From contig JAMOPR010000284.1 of assembly GCA_027064485.1 (NCBI GenBank), forward strand, positions 1 through 5,938: DNA of 5,938 nt. Reading direction: 5' to 3'. The translations under genes and the position numbers were made by a program. Position 1 is the stretch's first letter. Each line of letters opens with the position of its first letter. Of this stretch, positions 1-5,652 are shown piece after piece. The notes below the pieces were generated by a model that was not told the origin of the DNA, ran no database searches, and worked only from the letters and a program-made list of their open reading frames with translations. This DNA is from Desulfurobacteriaceae bacterium. Lineage in GTDB: Bacteria > Aquificota > Aquificia > Desulfurobacteriales > Desulfurobacteriaceae.

Positions 1-40
1 AAGGTTGGGGTCGCGGGTTCAAGTCCCGTCGCCCGCTCCA
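1..40 (+). tRNA. tRNA-Gly (probable, 3' part only)
   Basis: This is the 3' half of a tRNA cut by the left window edge. The T arm is at 13-29, with a 5-bp stem, the loop TTCAAGT, and one G-T closing pair. It is followed by the 3' acceptor strand CGCCCGC at 30-36, discriminator T at 37 and an encoded CCA at 38-40. The first bases (AAGGTTG) fit the end of an anticodon loop and the 3' strand of an anticodon stem, so the anticodon itself lies just outside. The GCGGGCG/CGCCCGC acceptor with a U discriminator matches bacterial tRNA-Gly(GCC). The glycine identity is inferred because the anticodon is not visible; that it is a tRNA is clear. Confidence 0.8.
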
Positions 41-44
41 TAAA

Positions 45-119
45 GGCGGCGTAGCCAAGTGGTAAGGCAGGGGACTGCAAATCCCTTATTCGGCGGTTCG
101 ATTCCGCCCGCCGCCTCCA
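45..119 (+). tRNA. tRNA-Cys(GCA)
   Basis: A complete tRNA gene. The acceptor stem GGCGGCG (45-51) pairs with CGCCGCC (109-115). The D stem is GCC/GGC (54-56 with 66-68). The anticodon stem is 70-74 with 82-86, and the 7-base loop CTGCAAA carries anticodon GCA at 77-79, which reads UGC/UGU cysteine codons. The T stem GGCGG/CCGCC (92-96 with 104-108) encloses loop TTCGATT. The discriminator is T116, as expected for bacterial tRNA-Cys, and CCA is encoded at 117-119. It starts 4 bases after the preceding tRNA, so the two are almost certainly co-transcribed. Their promoter must lie left of the window. Confidence 0.97.
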
Positions 120-134
120 AGTTTTCTTTAAAAA

Positions 135-1091
135 CTAACCAAAGTATTTCATAAGGTTATCTCTTACCCTTCTAAATCTAAAAAATTGAAAGGAAATATT
201 AAATTCCAAAAGCTTCAATTCAATTTCCTTTCTGAGTTGAGAGATTATCTTCTTTTCATTATCATTTGAATAGTAAAAGGAACATTTTTTTCTCTGCAGA
301 GAATAAATTTTAAAGAGCTCTTTCAATTCAATTTTTTTTAATGTTGGAATATCTAAACTACCTAAATAATCTAGAACAAACGAATAATCTTCTTCATATT
401 CAAAAATCCACCCTTTATAATCCGCTCCCCAAACTCCCAAACTTTCAAGTAAAGCATGCCTTTTGGGATTGTATATTCCAAAAGTAAAAATCCAATCAGG
501 GGAAAATTCCTTCTTAACAGAAATTAATAAATCCTTTAAAAACTTTTCACAAGAAAGCCTTATATAGTTACTATTACCATTTCTTTTAAGGAGTCCACCA
601 AGAGCTATATATTTATATCCCAATCTTACTAAATTTTCATAACACTCAAGATATTCATCTATCGTTCTTCCCTGTGCTACTCCAACTAACTTAAAACTCC
701 ATTTTCCCTTTCTATAAAATCGAATAGCCTCTTCTGCACTGTGCAAGGTTTTTTCTTTATCGTTTAAGAAATCAACTATAACTCCATAATCCGCATTTAA
801 AAACTGGTAAGCTTCAAACAGTTCTTCATAAGAAATTCTTTTTTGAAGGAAAATACCACTATCAACAAATTTCAAGATATTTTGAGAAATCTTTTCGTTC
901 AGCTCCTTTGAATCTACAAGGCCAACATACTTCAACGGCGTTTCAAAAGGAAAATTTCTAAACTTCTTTCTAAAGTTTTTAGAAGTAAAAGCGTGAGTAA
1001 GTATTCCAAACTTTTTACCTAAACTCTCAGCAAAAAAACCTTTTAATATCTCTAAACTTACAGGTCTATCTACAACAAAAAAGGGAATCAT
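135..1091 (-). CDS. tRNA-guanine transglycosylase-like protein, DpdA-like (putative DNA base-exchange enzyme)
   Basis: A 318-aa protein that reads as a divergent member of the tRNA-guanine transglycosylase (TGT) TIM-barrel superfamily. Visible hallmarks: VDSGIF at 76-81, matching the DSGGFQ block whose Asp is the general base (D77 here); YEELFEAYQFLNADYGVIVD at 88-107, typical of TGT/DpdA barrels; VGVAQGR at 136-142 and IALGGL at 162-167, matching the conserved VQG and (A)IGGL blocks; and WGADYKGW at 221-228, where D224 is a candidate for the nucleophilic Asp. The CxCxxC...H zinc site of canonical TGT is absent; the only cysteines are C150, C181 and C270. In the family, TGT swaps guanine for preQ1 or preQ0 in tRNA, while DpdA inserts preQ0 into DNA. 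The short length, missing zinc motif and location beside herA-nurA favour DNA over tRNA, but this is inferred. The start overlaps the herA stop as ATGA and no strong ribosome binding site precedes it, so translation is probably coupled. The gene is more AT-rich than its neighbours. Confidence 0.75.
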   Translation of the reverse strand: MIPFFVVDRPVSLEILKGFFAESLGKKFGILTHAFTSKNFRKKFRNFPFETPLKYVGLVDSKELNEKISQNILKFVDSGIFLQKRISYEELFEAYQFLNADYGVIVDFLNDKEKTLHSAEEAIRFYRKGKWSFKLVGVAQGRTIDEYLECYENLVRLGYKYIALGGLLKRNGNSNYIRLSCEKFLKDLLISVKKEFSPDWIFTFGIYNPKRHALLESLGVWGADYKGWIFEYEEDYSFVLDYLGSLDIPTLKKIELKELFKIYSLQRKKCSFYYSNDNEKKIISQLRKEIELKLLEFNISFQFFRFRRVRDNLMKYFG

Positions 1092-2872
1092 TTTTCAAAG
1101 CTTTCTAAGAAAGTAATAATTCTATCTTCTGCATTTTCCGTATGAATAGGAAATGGAACAGATTCAAGTCCCGTAGCATCATGGCTCATGAGTAGCCAAT
1201 CACCTTTGCCAAATCTAAAGGTCTGTTCAAACATACTTTCATCAACTGCAAAAGCCTGTGCAACCCTTTCTCTATCTGTTGAACGAGGTAATTTACTAAC
1301 GAAATAAGTATGTGGCTGCGCCATAATGTTTGTATCAAGGTAAACAACTCTCTGAGTAGCTATACCTACACCAAGACCAAACTTTCTTCCTCTTCTTGCA
1401 AGCATTTCTACAGCTTCTCTTGAAATCTTTGAATCGCCTTTTGCATAGGTATCCTGAGGAATATACTCATCAGCCTCATCTAAAATAAAGGAAATCAACG
1501 GAAAAATCCTCCCCTCCCTCCTCCTACTCTCATAAACAGCAGAAGCAAGATAACTAACGAACCTTTTCAAACTATCAGGGTCGTGAGACTGAACAACGTA
1601 AATAGCTTTTTTATCTTTATCATTCAATTCTTGCAACCATCCAGCTTCCAGAGAAATAAATAAATCCTCATTAACGTGAAATTTAGGAGGCTTTAAAAGC
1701 CTTAATAATTCTCTCTTAAATTTTTCTGTATTGGCTTTCCCCGATGTAAGTTTAGAGTTAATTTCCTTTACAACGTCTGCTGTCACTTCATAAGCCAACC
1801 TTCCTTTATAACTATTTAATATTTCCAAGATTATTTCTCTATCTTTCGCAGATATGTTAATTGCATTTAATCCAGCTTCTTCAAAAACCTCTTCAATTAA
1901 CTTAAATCTTCCAAATTCAAAAACTTTAAAAGCCTTTCTTTCTACAAGCTTCTTTACAGGATACAAAAATTTTCTTTTAACATCCTTTCTTGCCAACCTT
2001 TTCGGATAAAGATTGGTAATCACTATACTCTTAACAGCAGTTTTTAAATCCCTATTTCCATCATAATAGGAATAAAGGTCCTGAATAAACGTCTCAGCTC
2101 CAACACCAATAACCTTAGAATCAGGGTACTTATAGAGAAGGTCAATAAGCAAAGTTAAATATTCACCCATTATGTCAAAAACAATCACCTTCGTTCCAGA
2201 AGGACTCTTTTCCATAATCTTTGAAATAAGAGTGCTCAATAGGTTACTCTTACCAGCGCCAGTAAAACCGAAAACGCCAAAGTGAAGCCTTAGTAAAGAT
2301 TCAACGTCCAAAAGGATTTTCACGTTACTGTTTTCTCTTAAATGTCCAACTTCCACAACAGTTTCCTTCTTATCAAGACCTTTATTTAAAATCTTTTCCA
2401 TAAACTCGTAAGAAATTACCTTTACTTCTCTACCGGGCATCGGCAGTTCGTAACTCTGGCTTGGACCTTCAACTCCACTTTCTGTTATATAAAACCCCAA
2501 ATTTATAGGTATAGCCTCACAAACTATCTTAGTTGTCTCTTCGGTAGATTCATCAATCTGACTAATCCAGTCAAGAGAAGCGCTCTTCGCAGATTCCATC
2601 AAAAATCCTGGATAGGTTCTCTTAGCATTTTCAACGCTTTGAACAAGGGCAAAGTGAATTGGAAGCTTTTTAACTACTTCAAGAATAACGTAATGTCTCC
2701 TCCCGTCAGGATTAGAAGCAAAACTCTCAACGGCTATAAAATCCCCCTCTTTTAAATTCTGCATAAGTTTTAAACTATAGTCAAACCAGACATGCGCTAT
2801 ATACTGATTTGAAGCATTAGGTTCAACGTGAATAAGCCTTCCAAGATGGTTCTGTTCTCTGAATATTTCCAT
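1088..2872 (-). CDS. herA: HerA-family DNA translocase ATPase
   Basis: A 594-aa HerA/FtsK-type ATPase. In the family, HerA forms a hexameric ring that pumps double-stranded DNA and docks on NurA to resect DNA ends. The N-terminal region (about residues 8-100, from HLGRLIHVEPN) fits the HAS-barrel domain that contacts the nuclease. Walker A is GFTGAGKS at 202-209 (K208), followed by the HerA-typical VFDIMGEY at 231-238, where many homologues read FDPHGEY. Walker B is ISFILDEADEY at 460-470 (D465, E466). LARRGRKFG at 491-499 and ATQR at 505-508 are the arginine-finger-like and sensor blocks. The start was chosen at the ATG preceded by AGGAGGT; an in-frame ATG 21 codons upstream would lie inside nurA, has no comparable site, and gives a tail ahead of the conserved N terminus. 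The gene starts one base after nurA stops, and its TGA overlaps the next gene's ATG. The domain call is very secure; whether it serves repair or defence is not settled. Confidence 0.95.
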   Translation of the reverse strand: MEIFREQNHLGRLIHVEPNASNQYIAHVWFDYSLKLMQNLKEGDFIAVESFASNPDGRRHYVILEVVKKLPIHFALVQSVENAKRTYPGFLMESAKSASLDWISQIDESTEETTKIVCEAIPINLGFYITESGVEGPSQSYELPMPGREVKVISYEFMEKILNKGLDKKETVVEVGHLRENSNVKILLDVESLLRLHFGVFGFTGAGKSNLLSTLISKIMEKSPSGTKVIVFDIMGEYLTLLIDLLYKYPDSKVIGVGAETFIQDLYSYYDGNRDLKTAVKSIVITNLYPKRLARKDVKRKFLYPVKKLVERKAFKVFEFGRFKLIEEVFEEAGLNAINISAKDREIILEILNSYKGRLAYEVTADVVKEINSKLTSGKANTEKFKRELLRLLKPPKFHVNEDLFISLEAGWLQELNDKDKKAIYVVQSHDPDSLKRFVSYLASAVYESRRREGRIFPLISFILDEADEYIPQDTYAKGDSKISREAVEMLARRGRKFGLGVGIATQRVVYLDTNIMAQPHTYFVSKLPRSTDRERVAQAFAVDESMFEQTFRFGKGDWLLMSHDATGLESVPFPIHTENAEDRIITFLESFEK

Positions 2873-2873
2873 A

Positions 2874-4667
2874 TTACCTCCTATAACCCTCTTCTCTTTT
2901 CTGTCGCAAGGTCTTTTTAAGCGGGTCAGATACAAACTTGAGTTCGCTGGACCTTATAAGGTCTCTAACCTTTCTATTTACACTTTTAGCTCCCCAATCA
3001 GCCTTATGTAGCGGGTCAGGATAACCTATAACGTTTGGAAAGAGGTTTCTGGTTAACGTATCCAATAAAAACAACAAAACTTTTTGAATTTTGTTACTTA
3101 CGTTTCTATCCTCATAGAATATGGGGTCAACAATATCTCCCCGCGAAGTTACTATCCTCTCTTCCTTTTGATAAAAAAGCCTGAACTTTTCGTCATACCC
3201 CGGAAAGACGAGACGGTCAATAAATATAACGTTACCAGTCAAAGGTTTCTTTTTAGACCTATTTACGTAAAACTGTGCCAAAGAACGCAAGAAAAGTCTT
3301 TCGTGCGGAACTATAACGTCTCCTCTCAACCCTTCTATAACTGTTTCTCCGTTCTCGTTTCTTAATAGGTGAAGGGACATAAAGACGGAATCAAATTCAA
3401 CTGTGGACCACGGCGCAGAAATGCTTTCATCTATAAAAGGAATTGTCTCCAAAATAGCCCTATCGGAAGCTAAAATACCAGGAGGAGTAAACTTATATAT
3501 ACCTAATTTCTTCATAACTCCTAAAAAGTTCCTCACAAAGTAAGAAGAGGAAGAATCTTTAGCTATTCCTACTAACAGAACCTTTTTTCTCCACGCTTCC
3601 TCCATTACCATTCGGATACCTATGGAGATTAGGAACTTCAAGTCGTAGGAAGAAAGCCAAACTTTTCTACCGTTCCTCTCAACTTTTAACACCTCTATAT
3701 TTTTATTCACAAACAGTTCTCTGCAGATAAACTTAAAGAACTGCTTTATATACTCCCACCTCTGCCTTACGCTAAAACCGACCTCTTTCGTTAAACGAAC
3801 GTTACTCAAATCAGAATCTTCAGTTATAACGCCATACTCTTTTAATCTTCTTAAATGTTTTCCCGACCTAAGGAAAGGACATGAACTACCTATAAAAGCA
3901 CTTTTCCTATTAAACAACCTATAAATAATGAAAAACTCACCCCTAAAATCCTTACAGGATGGAATCTGTAGTTCTTCACTAACTGGCATGGCGTAGGTTA
4001 TAAGAACGTCGTAAGGACCTATTCTGTAATTATGAACGTTACCTACAACTCTCAGATATTCTCTATCAAGGCAATAGAGAACATCATTGCTAAGGTAAAG
4101 GCTACTCAAAGAGGTATCCATAAGAAGAAGTTTTACGTTCGAGTCTGGATTTTCCAGAATTGTATAGGCAAGGTAAACTTCAGCAAGTTGCATAAGCTGA
4201 TTATGAATTGAATAGAACTCCCCCTTTTCTCTATCTGTATAAAAAAACATCTCCTCTGCATCTTCCATATCAAGGTCAAGAAATGGAAGGGGCATATAAG
4301 CAACTATGCTCTTATCGCTCCTAAAATCCCATCGTTTATACTTTACCTTTACAGGTTCTCCTAAAAGTTTTATAGTTCCTCTTACAGCGTAAGCTCCACC
4401 GTAGAAAACAATAAACTCCGAAAACTCATCTTTGGTTGAAGAACCATCTATAGCTACAAAGTTTATTTCATCGCTTCCAAATAACTCTTTAGCACTCTCT
4501 TTTAGTAAAATGCTGTTGTTACCTGGAGTTACGATTAAATCTTTCAAAAACTCGCCATAAAAGAAGTGAACTTTATCTATTATTTTTTCCCACCTTTCTA
4601 CCTGTTCAGCATAAGTTTTGTTAAGGGTTTCTCTGTAAGATTCGTAAATTTCACTCACTTCGCTCAT
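2874..4667 (-). CDS. nurA: NurA-domain nuclease
   Basis: A 597-aa protein with NurA nuclease motifs, encoded directly upstream of its usual partner herA. Motif I is FVAIDGSS at 70-77, where D74 is the expected metal-binding Asp. A second acidic motif is LLLMDTSLSS at 180-189 (D184). Then come VGIAKDSSSSYF at 366-377, which matches the conserved K-x-S region, and the C-terminal GYPDPLHKAD at 548-557, matching the family's YPxPLxxAH signature. At the final His position this protein appears to have Asp (D557), with a His three residues earlier (H554). NurA proteins work as dimers with 5'-3' exonuclease and single-strand endonuclease activity, driven by HerA on duplex DNA. At 597 aa it is longer than typical archaeal NurA (roughly 300-450 aa); the excess appears to lie between the second acidic motif and the C-terminal signature. 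The ATG start overlaps the upstream gene by 17 bases, with a modest purine-rich site (AGAAGAG) about 10 bases before it. Confidence 0.88.
   Translation of the reverse strand: MSEVSEIYESYRETLNKTYAEQVERWEKIIDKVHFFYGEFLKDLIVTPGNNSILLKESAKELFGSDEINFVAIDGSSTKDEFSEFIVFYGGAYAVRGTIKLLGEPVKVKYKRWDFRSDKSIVAYMPLPFLDLDMEDAEEMFFYTDREKGEFYSIHNQLMQLAEVYLAYTILENPDSNVKLLLMDTSLSSLYLSNDVLYCLDREYLRVVGNVHNYRIGPYDVLITYAMPVSEELQIPSCKDFRGEFFIIYRLFNRKSAFIGSSCPFLRSGKHLRRLKEYGVITEDSDLSNVRLTKEVGFSVRQRWEYIKQFFKFICRELFVNKNIEVLKVERNGRKVWLSSYDLKFLISIGIRMVMEEAWRKKVLLVGIAKDSSSSYFVRNFLGVMKKLGIYKFTPPGILASDRAILETIPFIDESISAPWSTVEFDSVFMSLHLLRNENGETVIEGLRGDVIVPHERLFLRSLAQFYVNRSKKKPLTGNVIFIDRLVFPGYDEKFRLFYQKEERIVTSRGDIVDPIFYEDRNVSNKIQKVLLFLLDTLTRNLFPNVIGYPDPLHKADWGAKSVNRKVRDLIRSSELKFVSDPLKKTLRQKREEGYRR
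2876..2882 (-). promoter_or_regulatory. Ribosome binding site of herA
   Basis: On the minus strand the sequence AGGAGGT lies 3 bases before the ATG at 2872-2870. It decides the herA start in favour of this ATG over the longer reading frame. It is embedded in the last codons of nurA (AGG AGG TAA, encoding Arg-Arg-stop), so ribosomes finishing nurA arrive directly on the herA start site. Confidence 0.85.
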
Positions 4668-5070
4668 GATTAACTATCTCTTCTAACTTTCCTATATCTC
4701 CCATATTTTTAAAACCAAAAACTACAAACTTTTTATTCAGCTCGCTTATTACCTCTAAAATACAATCAAGATATTCTCTGCGAGCCCCTCCTCTGTAGTA
4801 AATAACTATATCAAAGTTTTTTAGCTTCTTTTTAATTTCTTCTTTAAAGCCTTTACACTTATCTTTCGTCATAACAGCATTGTAAGGTTCTATTACCTCA
4901 TTACCTTCTATAAGTCCATAACCGCCGCTCAAAATAAAAAAAGGAACGTTTAACTCTTTAGATTTTCTGTAGAGATATCGAATTCTTGGAGATTTGTAAA
5001 TTTTTCCCGCTTCCATGGGACGGTTTTCTTTTTTATTTCCACAAGCTGTTATCAATACTATCTTTTTCAT
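4651..5070 (-). CDS. DUF6884/YaaA-like small protein, function unknown
   Basis: A 139-aa soluble protein resembling the DUF6884/YaaA-like group. The family pattern is visible: ITACGNKK at 7-14 (consensus SCGxxK), IYKS at 24-27 (consensus LYxS), FILSGGYGLI at 45-54 (consensus ILSAxxGLL), EVIEPY at 58-63, and YYRGG at 91-95. No transmembrane segment or signal peptide is seen. No biochemical role is established for this group as far as I can recall; related small domains occur in mobile and nucleic-acid-modification contexts. The ATG overlaps the plsY TGA (ATGA), a GAGGAG site lies about 11 bases upstream, and its own 3' end overlaps nurA by 17 bases, so co-expression with nurA is likely. A role as an accessory enzyme acting on the base inserted by the transglycosylase-like protein is conceivable but unproven. 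The family call is from motif memory only. Confidence 0.7.
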   Translation of the reverse strand: MKKIVLITACGNKKENRPMEAGKIYKSPRIRYLYRKSKELNVPFFILSGGYGLIEGNEVIEPYNAVMTKDKCKGFKEEIKKKLKNFDIVIYYRGGARREYLDCILEVISELNKKFVVFGFKNMGDIGKLEEIVNHERSE

Positions 5071-5651
5071 CTATACTTTTTCTCCTCTCCTCTCAAAAGC
5101 CTTCTAATGTTCTGATGATGCTTTGCCACAACAGTAAAGGCAGATAAAAAGAGAAGAAGGGAAACGGAAGGAGAAGGATTTTCAATAACTTTGAAAATTA
5201 TCGGAAATGAAAGAGCAGCCATTATTGAAGAAAGAGAAACGTAGCGGGTAGTGAAAAACACTGCAAGAAAAACTGCAAACGCAAGTAATGTAGCCAATGG
5301 GGAAATCACTAAAAATACACCCAGACCTGTGGCAACGCCCTTACCGCCTTTAAACTTCATAAACGGAGAAAAGCAATGACCCAATATCGCCAAAAATCCC
5401 GCCAGAACCTGATATTCAAGCGGATAACCAAGTAGCTTGACCATTAAAACAGGAACTGCACCTTTAAGGGCATCTAAAAAGAGAACGAAAGCTCCCCACT
5501 TTTTACCTAAAACTCTTGAAACGTTTGTTGCACCAATGTTACCACTCCCGTGCTTTCTAACATCAACTCCTTTCAACCTGCCGATTATATAACCAAAAGG
5601 AATGGAACCGGAAAAAAAGGAAAGAACGGCAATTATTACAAAAGCGGTCAA
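5067..5651 (-). CDS. plsY: Acyl-phosphate:glycerol-3-phosphate acyltransferase PlsY
   Basis: A 194-aa integral membrane enzyme that transfers an acyl group from acyl-phosphate to sn-glycerol 3-phosphate, the first step of phospholipid synthesis in most bacteria. Family motifs are intact and in order: SGSIPFGYIIGR at 14-25 and GSGNIGATN at 35-43, KGGKGVAT at 101-108 (the glycerol-phosphate loop), and KHHQNIRRLLRGEE at 177-190. Several hydrophobic segments (about 2-24, 54-74, 82-95, 109-134, 138-155 and 162-176) fit the usual multi-pass topology, and the length is normal. The start is TTG, chosen because AAAGGAGG sits 6 bases upstream and the sequence begins directly with the conserved first helix. 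It begins one base after the pgsA stop and overlaps the following ORF by 4 bases. PlsX, which supplies acyl-phosphate, is not in the window. Confidence 0.97.
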   Translation of the reverse strand: MTAFVIIAVLSFFSGSIPFGYIIGRLKGVDVRKHGSGNIGATNVSRVLGKKWGAFVLFLDALKGAVPVLMVKLLGYPLEYQVLAGFLAILGHCFSPFMKFKGGKGVATGLGVFLVISPLATLLAFAVFLAVFFTTRYVSLSSIMAALSFPIIFKVIENPSPSVSLLLFLSAFTVVAKHHQNIRRLLRGEEKKYR

Positions 5652-5652
5652 T

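Noticed and set aside
120..136. Hairpin after tRNA-Cys as a Rho-independent terminator
   Set aside because: The stem is almost entirely A-T and no T tract follows on either strand.
1097..1113. Overlapping palindromes (AAAGCTTT and CTTTCTAAGAAAG) just upstream of the transglycosylase-like start
   Set aside because: They are short, AT-rich and lie within the herA coding end; they could slightly mask initiation but there is no independent support for an operator or regulatory hairpin.
2873..2935. N-terminal extension of herA by 21 codons to an upstream ATG
   Set aside because: The extension overlaps the nurA coding end, lacks a strong ribosome binding site and precedes the conserved N terminus, whereas the ATG at 2872 has AGGAGGT just upstream.
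3084..3365. A 93-codon plus-strand open frame inside nurA
   Set aside because: It lies wholly antisense to a gene with clear NurA motifs, shows no recognisable family pattern and has no convincing ribosome binding site; it is a shadow frame.
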